Shown: in pieces, positions 1 to 6,953 of the stretch | Layout of the letters: each line of letters begins with the position of its first letter | How positions within the stretch are numbered: the first letter of the stretch is position 1 | From: RCIO01 sp040880025 | Lineage (GTDB): Bacteria > Pseudomonadota > Alphaproteobacteria > Rhizobiales > Rhizobiaceae | Assembly (NCBI GenBank): GCA_040880025.1 | Contig: JBBDJD010000021.1 | Span: 124,001 to 188,000 of the forward strand | DNA length: 64,000 nt | Direction: 5' to 3' | Made by a program: the position numbers and the translations under genes | The notes under the pieces: model-generated | What the model saw: only the letters and a program-made list of their open reading frames with translations | Database searches by the model: none | What the model was told of the DNA's origin: nothing

Positions 1-172
1 ACACCGCGCCTGTGATCGGATTCCCTGTTTCTAGAAATAGAAGCATGTCCGAATAATAGAGCACCTTGTGTAACTTAACGGCGCCCAAGCGCTCAGGATT
101 ACACGCTCCAATGACGTGCAAAACCGCTGCGCGCAGCTTCTCCCTGTCGAACATTACATCAACTGTAGCCAT
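1..172 (-). CDS. SocA/Panacea-type antitoxin domain protein (partial, runs off window start)
   Basis: Reading the minus strand from an ATG at 170-172 gives an open frame to the window edge, so only about 57 N-terminal residues are visible. They include KLHKVLYYSDMLLF followed shortly by a GNPITGA segment. This matches the start of the SocA/Panacea (DUF4065) fold, where a K-L-x-K-x-x-Y-x-x-D helix precedes a T-G-x-x-I-T-G segment. Known members are antitoxins or chaperone-like adaptors that neutralise a partner toxin; phage and plasmid homologues are common. No toxin gene is visible because the likely downstream partner lies outside the window. The ATG follows a -10 element by only 7 bases and has no Shine-Dalgarno, so the transcript may be leaderless. 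The family call is by motif recognition on a fragment. Confidence 0.6.
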   Translation of the reverse strand, partial: MATVDVMFDREKLRAAVLHVIGACNPERLGAVKLHKVLYYSDMLLFLETGNPITGAV

Positions 173-179
173 CTAGCAT

Positions 180-208
180 AAAATATGCGTTTACGCATAA
201 CTAGTCAA
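180..208 (-). promoter_or_regulatory. promoter with dyad operator for the SocA-like antitoxin gene
   Basis: On the minus strand, TTGACT (208-203) and TATTTT (185-180) are separated by 17 bases, a good sigma-70-type promoter aimed at the antitoxin start at 172. The spacer contains a perfect dyad, TATGCG-TTTA-CGCATA, at 184-199. An operator between -35 and -10 is the usual arrangement for self-repressing toxin-antitoxin operons. The role is inferred. Confidence 0.5.
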
Positions 209-268
209 CGCATTGATTCACAATGGTTTTTACGATTCGAAACAATGGGTTAGCAAATTGCAAACGCT

Positions 269-733
269 CTACCGCTCCACAATCCACGCCTGACACGCAT
301 CATCCGCTCGCGTAATCTGCACACGGTCCAGCCGCTTGCACACGGCCCGGACGCGCTCGATGCGCTTCTTGCTATCCTGTCCGGGCACCATCGTAGCGCC
401 CTTGCGGTCCATCACTCTTTCTGTGATCTGGCGGCTTGTCAGCGGGCCGTTGGCTTCCCTTAGAACCTGCATCACAAACCGCTGCAGCTCACCATGCGTG
501 AACAGCGCCTCGCGGCGAAAGTCCCGCGTGAGCGTCTCGATATCCCCTTTGAAGCCGATCACGTTGACCAGCACCCGGTCTATGGCTGCGATATCGGCTT
601 CAATCGCGGATTGATCGCCTTCCTTCAAGCGAAGGCTGCGCAGAAGCCGTGACCGCCACGTCAGCAGGCCGTTGATGGTGATGGCGTTGCCGCGCGAACG
701 CTGGCGGCTGACATTGTAGGACTTCCTAGGCAT
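269..733 (-). CDS. winged-helix-like partner of the IS1595-type transposase
   Basis: A 154-residue protein with the ATG at 731-733, chosen because it overlaps the transposase stop (726-728) by 8 bases and begins MPRKSY. Translation is therefore probably coupled to the transposase. The N-terminal half (residues about 18-65) looks helical. The C-terminal half (about 75-154) reads like a small winged helix: a helix, a TSRQITERV helix-turn-helix-like stretch, then a basic segment and a short strand ending WIVER. I recognise no named family. Its tight coupling suggests a DNA-binding helper or regulator of the transposase, which is inference. It could also be an unrelated passenger gene. Confidence 0.6.
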   Translation of the reverse strand: MPRKSYNVSRQRSRGNAITINGLLTWRSRLLRSLRLKEGDQSAIEADIAAIDRVLVNVIGFKGDIETLTRDFRREALFTHGELQRFVMQVLREANGPLTSRQITERVMDRKGATMVPGQDSKKRIERVRAVCKRLDRVQITRADDACQAWIVER

Positions 734-1691
734 GTTGCGCCCTCTGCCAGTAGCCGGCCCATACGCGGCTGACACCCTGATTGAGTGCGCCGCCTAGCAG
801 GGCCATAGCGTTGCCGCCGTTGGACCGGCGACGGTGATCTTCAAGCCATGCGGCATGGTTCGCGTACTGGTACAGGTACTTGTGGCTGACGTGGTGATGC
901 TGGCCACCGACCATGCGGCGAAGGCGGCTGAAGTAGCTTTCAACCCAATTCGTATGCTTGCCGTGACCGTCGCTGTAGCTTTCCGAGTGATTGATGCGGG
1001 TAGAGCGGAACTGCATTTCCAGCGCATCCCAGTGGGTGGCTTCGTCGGCAAACAGGTGAGCATTCGCGGTCATGCGGGCGCGGGCGATTGAGACGCCTTC
1101 CGCTTCCGAGCGGCGCACAAAGGTAAGGGTACGGCCCGAACGCTGGCGAAGGGCGACCACAACGCGGCGCTCGCCCATATTGGCCTTCACGCGGCGGTCA
1201 ACGCGATCTTCAACGCGGTTTTCTTGGCGCGGGTTCTTCTGGAAATACGCGCCGTCAATCTCGACTTCACCGGCCAGCATTTCGTCGGCGGTTTCGGCCG
1301 CAAGGGCTTCGCGCAGCTTGTGCGCCAGAACGAAAGCCGTCTTGTACTGGACGTCCAGATCGCGGTTGAATTGAACCGCCGACATGCCTTTCGATCCGTT
1401 CACAAAGAGGCAGATCGCGGCCAGAAGGTCGGTGAAGGGCATCTTGCGCGAGGCAAACATCGTGCCGCTCGTTACCGAAAACTGCGCATAGCAGGCGGCG
1501 CACTTGAACTTGCGACGGGTCGGAATGTCGTAATGGTCCAGACAGCCGCACTTGGGACAAACCGGCTCGCCATCCGTCGAATGCCAGCGCAGCCGCTTGA
1601 ACGTCGCGTATGCCTTGTCCTCGCCACCCTGGTAGATCGCTTTCAGGGAGAGAGTGCGGGCTTCTGCGGAAAGTAGGAAGTGCTGCGCCAT
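726..1691 (-). CDS. IS1595-family (ISXO2-like) transposase
   Basis: A full-length 321-residue transposase. An N-terminal zinc ribbon carries Cys45, Cys48, Cys64 and Cys67. The DDE-type core shows the first aspartate in VEIDGAY (D146), a second in ADEATHWD (D216 or D222) and a third motif HTNWVESYFSRLRR, where N248 or E251 would complete the triad; this family uses N or E there. No frameshift or stop is seen, so it may be active. I could not find convincing terminal inverted repeats or a target duplication around it, so it may be a domesticated copy rather than a mobile element. It overlaps the downstream winged-helix gene and faces away from the DUF6471 gene across about 104 bases. Confidence 0.85.
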   Translation of the reverse strand: MAQHFLLSAEARTLSLKAIYQGGEDKAYATFKRLRWHSTDGEPVCPKCGCLDHYDIPTRRKFKCAACYAQFSVTSGTMFASRKMPFTDLLAAICLFVNGSKGMSAVQFNRDLDVQYKTAFVLAHKLREALAAETADEMLAGEVEIDGAYFQKNPRQENRVEDRVDRRVKANMGERRVVVALRQRSGRTLTFVRRSEAEGVSIARARMTANAHLFADEATHWDALEMQFRSTRINHSESYSDGHGKHTNWVESYFSRLRRMVGGQHHHVSHKYLYQYANHAAWLEDHRRRSNGGNAMALLGGALNQGVSRVWAGYWQRAQHA

Positions 1692-1699
1692 TTGTCATC

Positions 1700-1760
1700 A
1701 TATCCGTTACGTGTGTATCGGATATAGTACGTTGACGTAGCGTGCGCAAGGGCATATGTC
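1700..1760. promoter_or_regulatory. divergent promoter region between transposase and DUF6471 genes
   Basis: The 104-base gap between the divergent genes holds a dyad with perfect 7-base arms, ATATCCG at 1700-1706 and CGGATAT at 1719-1725. For the minus strand, TTGCGC with a 17-base spacer and TATATC (1726-1721) overlaps the dyad. For the plus strand, TTGACG at 1732-1737 with a 17-base spacer and TATGTC (1755-1760) points at the DUF6471 gene. The -10 matches are weak. One protein binding the dyad could control the transposase; the obvious candidate is the DUF6471 product. This is inference. Confidence 0.35.
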
Positions 1761-1795
1761 ACTATTTACGATACTTTTTATATCGCAGGTGATAC

Positions 1796-2023
1796 ATGCC
1801 CGACAGAACGGATTTTGAGCAGTTGGCGGCCAACCTCCTAAAGGCCGAATTGAAGCGGAAAGGCGTCACCTACTCGCAGCTCGTGGACAAGCTGGCGGAT
1901 ATGGGCGTTGACGAGAAGGAAGTGAACGTTCGTAATAAGCTGTCTCGGGGGAAATTCACGGCGGCTTTTCTGCTTCAATGCCTATCTGCTATCGGAGCTA
2001 AGCAGTTAAATATGTTTGACTAG
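1796..2023 (+). CDS. DUF6471 small protein, probable regulator
   Basis: A 75-residue protein whose sequence (LLKAELKRKGVTYSQL, then NKLSRGKFTAAFLLQCL and an IGAKQL tail) matches the DUF6471 pattern known to me from alphaproteobacteria. The layout of short helices is reminiscent of a minimal Cro/XRE-like helix-turn-helix, but no function has been shown for the family that I know of. The ATG at 1796 has an AGGTGA ribosome site. It is divergent from the transposase, and its stop overlaps the stop of the convergent membrane-protein gene by a few bases. A regulator of the neighbouring transposase is a reasonable inference. Confidence 0.7.
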   Translation: MPDRTDFEQLAANLLKAELKRKGVTYSQLVDKLADMGVDEKEVNVRNKLSRGKFTAAFLLQCLSAIGAKQLNMFD

Positions 2024-2730
2024 TACCTGTGCGCGCCTTGCTGGGTTAGATGGGGGACAGGCCGCATGATCGCGCTACTGAATCGTACAGAAGCGTGAAT
2101 TCCAGATATTATTGGTACGGCCTTCTTTCCAAATAAAACTTCAATATCAATCTTCCAAATAAAGTCCATCTCAAAATTATCCTTACTAATCAGTTCGCGA
2201 AATACCTCTGCTTCTTTTTCGCTGAGCGGCAATTCTACGAAGATTTTCACGAACGACGGCGATTTTACCAAACTTGAAGCACATGCAAGAGATGGATGAA
2301 ATTTTTCGCCAGAAACATATATGTATCCGCTTGAACCCAGCACCTTAACGTCATAGCCCGTGGTATTCACTAATATAGCGTGAAATTCGATCCAAGGTGA
2401 TACTCTATTTAGTCTTTCAGCATCGATTTGGATATCTACAACTGGTACCCATAAATTGTTCGGCGTTTGCGGTTGGGCGGTATTGCGATCAAATCGCGAA
2501 GCCAGCCAATGCACCCAAATGCCTATGCCTACGCCGATGGCCGCGACAGATACAAAGCGAAACCCGTCGCTTGCAAAGACCTCAAACATGGCGGTCACCA
2601 CAGGTGCCGCCCAGCGTTCGGTCGCGATGCCCATCTGATCGAGAACCGCTTCGAAGAACGGCTCCGCAAACATAGCGGAGAAGGGGGCGGCAATCAAAAA
2701 GATCGCCAGAACACGAAGCCAATAGCCCAT
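2020..2730 (-). CDS. uncharacterised membrane protein with two N-terminal transmembrane helices
   Basis: A 236-residue protein. Hydrophobic segments at about residues 5-25 and 58-76 look like membrane helices. The remaining 150 residues are soluble and rich in aromatic and charged residues, with LPLSEKEAEVF near residue 170. The soluble part resembles a beta-rich extracytoplasmic or cytoplasmic domain, but I recognise no family. Codon use is visibly more A/T-rich (AAA, ATT, AAT) than in the core genes downstream, consistent with acquisition from elsewhere. Its 3' end overlaps the convergent DUF6471 gene. The Shine-Dalgarno is weak. Confidence 0.6.
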   Translation of the reverse strand: MGYWLRVLAIFLIAAPFSAMFAEPFFEAVLDQMGIATERWAAPVVTAMFEVFASDGFRFVSVAAIGVGIGIWVHWLASRFDRNTAQPQTPNNLWVPVVDIQIDAERLNRVSPWIEFHAILVNTTGYDVKVLGSSGYIYVSGEKFHPSLACASSLVKSPSFVKIFVELPLSEKEAEVFRELISKDNFEMDFIWKIDIEVLFGKKAVPIISGIHASVRFSSAIMRPVPHLTQQGAHRY

Positions 2731-2904
2731 GCGGGTACAATGCCCGGATTTCTCTCCATTGTGTAGTGAGTGCCATGCGGCGGTCCTTTTTGTTGGACCG
2801 GCTTATGCGTCTAAGGCTTGGTGCCTTTGATACATAAGGCCGCATCTATGGGAGAAAACACCGCACCCGGCGAGCGAGCGCCCCGGGGCAGATCGCGCCG
2901 CCGG

Positions 2905-3810
2905 CTAGCCATGGTTCAGGAAGGCCGGCGCGTCCGAGATGATCTTGCCGTCCTGCTTGCCGGTCGCATTTTCGTCGCGCCCGGCATAGGGAATTGAAAG
3001 CAGGACATGCCGGATCACGGCCAGCCGCAGCCGCCGCTTGTCGTTGGCCTTCACCACCTGCCACGGCGCGTAGGGCGTGTGGGTGCGCTCCAGCATGAGG
3101 TCGCGCTTTTCGGTGTAATCGTCCCATTTCGCCATGCCCGCCACGTCGACGGGCGAGAACTTCCAATGTGTCAGCGCACTGTGCCGGCGGTCATGGAAGC
3201 GCTTGAGCTGCGTTTCCCGGCCTATGTTCAGCCAGAACTTGAAGAACCGGAAACCTTCGCTGACCAGCGCCATCTCGAAGCGCGGCGCGTCGTCGAGGAA
3301 CTTCTGGTGCTGCTCCGGCGTGCAGAATCCCATCACCGGTTCCACGCCGGCCCGGTTGTACCAGGAGCGGTCGAAGGTGACGAATTCGCCCGCGGTCGGG
3401 AAGTGCGCGACATAGCGCTGGAAATACCATTGCCCGCGCTCCGTTTCGGTCGGTTTGGGCAGCGCGACGATGCGGGCGTTGCGGGGGTTCATGTAGCGGT
3501 GCATGCGGAAGATCGTGCCGCCCTTGCCGGCCGCGTCACGTCCTTCCATGAGCACCAGGACGCGCTCGCCGGTCGCCTGCTGCCACGATTGCAGCTTGAC
3601 GAGTTCCTTCTGCAGTTCTTCGAGCGTCTTTTCGTATTCGTCCTCGTCCAACCGCCGGTCATAGGGATAGCCGGCGGCGGTCAGCTTGCTGTCGTCCACC
3701 CAGCCGGGAAGCTTCGGATCGTCGATGTCGAACTGGCGCTTGATGCCCGCTACGGTGATCGTGACCGGCTTGGCCTCGACGCCGCCCCTGCCGTCCTTGT
3801 CATTTTTCAT
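2905..3810 (-). CDS. ppk2: polyphosphate kinase 2
   Basis: A 301-residue PPK2-family enzyme that transfers phosphate between polyphosphate and nucleotides in the cytoplasm. The Walker A-type loop MEGRDAAGKGGT is at about residues 88-99 and the second phosphate-binding motif FDRSWYNRAGVEPV at 146-159, followed by the PPK2 core. The ATG at 3808-3810 was preferred over an in-frame ATG at 3840 because AGGAAGG sits at a good distance before it. It is divergent from phoR, and its upstream region overlaps the phoR leader. Position beside phoR and phoU links polyphosphate to phosphate control. Confidence 0.9.
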   Translation of the reverse strand: MKNDKDGRGGVEAKPVTITVAGIKRQFDIDDPKLPGWVDDSKLTAAGYPYDRRLDEDEYEKTLEELQKELVKLQSWQQATGERVLVLMEGRDAAGKGGTIFRMHRYMNPRNARIVALPKPTETERGQWYFQRYVAHFPTAGEFVTFDRSWYNRAGVEPVMGFCTPEQHQKFLDDAPRFEMALVSEGFRFFKFWLNIGRETQLKRFHDRRHSALTHWKFSPVDVAGMAKWDDYTEKRDLMLERTHTPYAPWQVVKANDKRRLRLAVIRHVLLSIPYAGRDENATGKQDGKIISDAPAFLNHG

Positions 3811-3911
3811 CGAACCATCCTTCCTGCTGCGTGCGGTCATGCTATGGGGACGTTGGACCGGCCTCAAGCTGCAAGATGGCTGGATTCACGGAGAACGTCT
3901 GGAACCGTCCG

Positions 3912-5189
3912 ATGAGCGAAGCCGACAACTCAGCCAGCACAATCAGCATGGCTTCGCTGCTGCTTTCCCGGCTGACCGAAGCCCGCTGGGTTATTGCCGC
4001 CTCGGTCGCGGCCATTCTGTTTGTCGCCTGGTACTCGACGGTCTCCTGGCCGCTGGTGGCCGTCTCGTTGGTCGCGATTGTCGCGGTAGCCGCATTCATT
4101 CCGCGCAGGAGCCGTTCGCGCCGCCGCCGCGAGGCAGAGGCCGCGGCCATGCTGGGACCGGTGGAGCGTCTCTCCGCCGAGCGCCTGGCCGAAGCGGTTC
4201 CCGATCCCCTGATCCTGTTCGATCAGTCCGGCCGCATCGTTCATGCCAACCAGCCCGCCCAGACTGCTTTCGGCACGGTCCTGATGGGCGTTGACATCCA
4301 GCTTCGCTTCCGAGCCCCCGAGATGCAGGAACTCGTGCGCGCATTACTGCTGGGAAACGCCAGACCAGCCAATGTGGACTATGCGGAGCGCGTGCCGATC
4401 GAACGCCACTACCGCGTCAGCGCTTCGGCAGTGGGCGCGGGCACCGGGCTCTACGTGCTGGTCTTCAAGGATCAGAGCGAACTGCGCCGTGTCGACCGCA
4501 TGCGCGCCGATTTCATCGCCAATGCCAGCCACGAACTGCGCACCCCGCTGGCTTCGATCGCGGGTTTCATCGAGACCCTGCGCGGCCCGGCGAAGGACGA
4601 CGCGAAGGCGCGCGAGCGCTTTCTCGAGATCATGAACAGCCAGACCGGGCGCATGGCGCGGCTGATCGACGACCTCCTGTCACTGTCGCGGCTCGAGATG
4701 AAACCCTTCGTCGGCGCGGACGAAAAAGTCGATATCTGCATGCTCGTCGCCGGCGTGGCGGACTCGCTCAACCAGCTTGCAGCCGACGCCGGCATCGAGA
4801 TCGTCCGCAACATCCCCGATGCGCCGATCGAGATCCCGGGCAGCCGCGACGAACTCATCCAGGTGTTCGAAAATCTGCTCGAGAACGCCTGCAAATATGG
4901 CCAGTCGGGCAAGCGGGTGGAAATCACCGTCGAGCGGTCGGGGACAGGTGATGACCGTGGCGTCGATGTGACGGTGCGCGATTTTGGTCCGGGCATTCCG
5001 GATGAACATATCCCGCGCATTACCGAGCGTTTCTACCGCGTCGATGTCGAGGAAAGCCGCGCGCAGAAGGGCACCGGTCTGGGCCTTGCTATCGTCAAGC
5101 ACATCCTCACCCGGCATAACGCGCGGCTGACGATCCGTTCGTCGCACGGAGAAGGCGCCGCGTTCACCGTACACCTGCCATCGCCCTGA
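3912..5189 (+). CDS. phoR: phosphate regulon sensor histidine kinase PhoR
   Basis: A 425-residue membrane sensor kinase. Two hydrophobic segments lie at about 26-42 and 46-63. They are followed by an arginine-rich stretch, a PAS-like domain (about 95-190), the phosphoacceptor box ASHELRTPL with His207, the N box NLLENACKY at 321-329, and the ATP-lid motifs DFGPGIP (357-363) and GTGLGLAIVKH (387-397). The start at 3912 is a choice; ATG at 3876 is in frame but weaker. In related genomes phoR is followed by pstSCAB, phoU and phoB. Here phoU follows directly after 110 bases and no phoB is in the window, so its cognate regulator must lie elsewhere or be lost. Confidence 0.85.
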   Translation: MSEADNSASTISMASLLLSRLTEARWVIAASVAAILFVAWYSTVSWPLVAVSLVAIVAVAAFIPRRSRSRRRREAEAAAMLGPVERLSAERLAEAVPDPLILFDQSGRIVHANQPAQTAFGTVLMGVDIQLRFRAPEMQELVRALLLGNARPANVDYAERVPIERHYRVSASAVGAGTGLYVLVFKDQSELRRVDRMRADFIANASHELRTPLASIAGFIETLRGPAKDDAKARERFLEIMNSQTGRMARLIDDLLSLSRLEMKPFVGADEKVDICMLVAGVADSLNQLAADAGIEIVRNIPDAPIEIPGSRDELIQVFENLLENACKYGQSGKRVEITVERSGTGDDRGVDVTVRDFGPGIPDEHIPRITERFYRVDVEESRAQKGTGLGLAIVKHILTRHNARLTIRSSHGEGAAFTVHLPSP

Positions 5190-5299
5190 TCCGCCGAAGC
5201 CGTGCGGAATGGCGGCGCAGCCAATTCTTTATTCCGTCACCCGCATGACCTAGGGTCCAGTCTTGCCAACACCGCCTCCGCAATCGAAAGACGCCGTGC

Positions 5300-6007
5300 A
5301 TGCACATCGTAACCGCCTATGACGAAGACCTGAAATTTCTCGCCGGGCGCGTTGCCGCGATGGGCGGCATGGCCGAGCGGATGATCGAGAATTCGGTTTC
5401 CGCGCTGGTCCACAATGACGAGCCGATGGCCAGGAAAGTCATCGCCGACGACGATCGGCTGGACGAGGCGCAGCGCGAAATCGACGACCGGGCGCTGGCG
5501 GTGATTGCGCGCCGCCAGCCGCTCGCCGACGATCTGCGCGAGATCATCGGCTCGATCCGTATCTCGTCCGATCTGGAACGGGTTGGCGATCTGGGCAAGA
5601 ACATCGCCAAGCGCGCCATGGCCGTTGCCGCATCGCGCCAGCCGATCAAGCTTTTCCGCGGCCTGCAGGCGCTGGCCGAGCTGGCCTCGACCCAGCTGAA
5701 GGATGTACTCGACGTCTATGCCTCGCGAGAGGTCACCCGGTTGGGATCGGTACGCGACCGCGACTACGAGATCGACGCGGTCTACACCTCGCTCTTTCGC
5801 GAGTTGCTGACCTACATGATGGAGGATCCGCGCAACATCACGCCCTGTACGCATCTTCTATTCTGCGCCAAGAACATCGAACGCATGGGCGATCACGCCA
5901 CCAATATTGCGGAAACTGTCTACTACATCGAGACCGCCGAGCAGCTCCCTGTGGAGCGCCCCAAGCGCGACCACAGCCACGACGTGACCATCGACGCCAA
6001 GGAATAG
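5300..6007 (+). CDS. phoU: phosphate signalling protein PhoU
   Basis: A 235-residue all-helical PhoU with the two repeats typical of the family. Repeat one has MAERMIENS and SSDLERVGDLGKNIAKR. Repeat two has FRELLTYMMEDPRNI and AKNIERMGDHATNIAE. The E/D-R-x-G-D motifs bind metal clusters in known structures. PhoU connects the Pst transporter to PhoR and keeps PhoR quiet when phosphate is plentiful. The Pst genes it normally works with are missing between phoR and phoU. Sits 110 bases after phoR, likely co-transcribed, and converges on gcrA. Confidence 0.9.
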   Translation: MHIVTAYDEDLKFLAGRVAAMGGMAERMIENSVSALVHNDEPMARKVIADDDRLDEAQREIDDRALAVIARRQPLADDLREIIGSIRISSDLERVGDLGKNIAKRAMAVAASRQPIKLFRGLQALAELASTQLKDVLDVYASREVTRLGSVRDRDYEIDAVYTSLFRELLTYMMEDPRNITPCTHLLFCAKNIERMGDHATNIAETVYYIETAEQLPVERPKRDHSHDVTIDAKE

Positions 6008-6040
6008 GCTGCCGCCCGATGCGGCGGAAGGATTTTTGCT

Positions 6041-6541
6041 CTAGCGGGCGCGCCGCCGCTCGGAGGCCGGCTGGTAGGCCAGCCGCGAATGGTAGGTGCA
6101 ATAGGGCCCGGAATCGCCGGAATCATTGCCGCAGAAGCTGAATTCCTCGCTCATCGGATCACCGTTGGGCCACTTGCAGGTGTGTTCCGTCAGCTCGACA
6201 AGCGCAAGTTTGCGGGAGATGGGCACTACTACATCCTCGATTGGCCGCAGATCATGACGCGCAACGGCGTCGACATCATATTGCGCCTTCAGCGCCGTCG
6301 CGCCAATGGTCATGGTGACCGTGCGCCCGCCGCGCGACGACCGCCCGCTGCCCGATGCGGTCTTCTTCGGCCTGGGCGACGCGGAACTGGTCCGCCCGCG
6401 GCCCGATAGTTTGAGCCTGTGCACCTTGCCGATAACCGCGTTACGGGTGACACCCCCGAGTTGCGCCGCGATTTGGCTCGCACTCAGTCCGTCAGCCCAC
6501 AGTTTCTTCAGCGTTTCGACGCGTTCGTCTGTCCAATTCAT
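6041..6541 (-). CDS. gcrA: GcrA cell-cycle regulator
   Basis: A 166-residue GcrA. The N-terminal helix-turn-helix region (MNWTDERVETLKKLWADGLS, then RNAVIGKVHRL, residues 1-46) is the conserved DNA-binding part. A basic Ser/Gly/Arg linker (about 48-75) follows, then a C-terminal domain with C-K-W-P-x-G-D-P and FSFCG...PYC..H residues that form a conserved Cys/His-containing block. GcrA binds sigma-70 RNA polymerase and activates promoters carrying CcrM-methylated GANTC. Convergent with phoU and divergent from argD. Its upstream region has a dense cluster of GANTC sites, suggesting methylation-dependent control of gcrA itself or its neighbour. Confidence 0.9.
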   Translation of the reverse strand: MNWTDERVETLKKLWADGLSASQIAAQLGGVTRNAVIGKVHRLKLSGRGRTSSASPRPKKTASGSGRSSRGGRTVTMTIGATALKAQYDVDAVARHDLRPIEDVVVPISRKLALVELTEHTCKWPNGDPMSEEFSFCGNDSGDSGPYCTYHSRLAYQPASERRRAR

Positions 6542-6569
6542 CGTTTGCCGCTCCTCGATGAAGCGTGCG

Positions 6570-6718
6570 GAATCGGAATCCTTTCCCGACCGGCCACAGG
6601 CCAGCGTGACGCTACATTTACGCAGAGATTAGAGTCCGCCGCACGAAATCTAGTTCGTTGGCTCCAAACTACTCTATCGCTTGACTCCGTGACAAGAGTC
6701 CGCGTGGTGCACAGAATC
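6570..6718. promoter_or_regulatory. cluster of six GANTC (CcrM/GcrA) sites upstream of gcrA
   Basis: GAATC at 6570-6574, 6576-6580 and 6714-6718, GAGTC at 6632-6636 and 6696-6700, and GACTC at 6683-6687. Equal base use would predict fewer than one in 149 bases. GANTC is the CcrM methylation site that GcrA reads in alphaproteobacteria. The rest of the 412-base gap between gcrA and argD holds a terminator-like hairpin and no gene I can support. Confidence 0.65.
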
Positions 6719-6855
6719 GCTTTTCCCGGTTTTCCCCAACTTGGCCGGAATTCGGCCCGCAATGGGGAAAACGGCTTGCCTTTGGCACAATAGGTCAACC
6801 CCGGACTTTCATTGACTTTTCGGGCAAAAACCCGGATAGACGATACAGTTGGACG

Positions 6856-6881
6856 GCCGCCCGCTGCTGGGCGGCTTTTTT
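6856..6881 (+). terminator. rho-independent terminator-like hairpin in the argD leader
   Basis: A perfect 7-base stem, GCCGCCC (6856-6862) with GGGCGGC (6869-6875), loop GCTGCT, followed by six T at 6876-6881. It lies 72 bases before the argD ATG. gcrA is transcribed away from it, so only a transcript starting in the same gap can reach it. It could end a short RNA or attenuate argD. A TTGACT at 6812-6817 lies upstream, but a matching -10 is weak. Confidence 0.65.
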
Positions 6882-6953
6882 GATTTGCCGTTCCGGTTAT
6901 TGGGGGTTTCGCCGGAATTCGGCATCGAAAGGCATTATTGCCGGAGGACTGAG

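Noticed and set aside
2582..2845. An 87-codon frame on the minus strand upstream of and overlapping the membrane-protein gene
   Set aside because: It overlaps the start of a better-supported gene in another frame and shows no conserved features.
173..2904. Terminal inverted repeats of a complete IS1595 element around the transposase
   Set aside because: I compared the gaps at 173-268, 1692-1795 and 2731-2904 on both strands and found only shared strings of 7 bases or fewer. No target duplication was visible.
5190..5299. A Pho box or leftover pst sequence between phoR and phoU
   Set aside because: The gap has only a loose resemblance to CTGTCAT half sites and no recognisable coding remnant.
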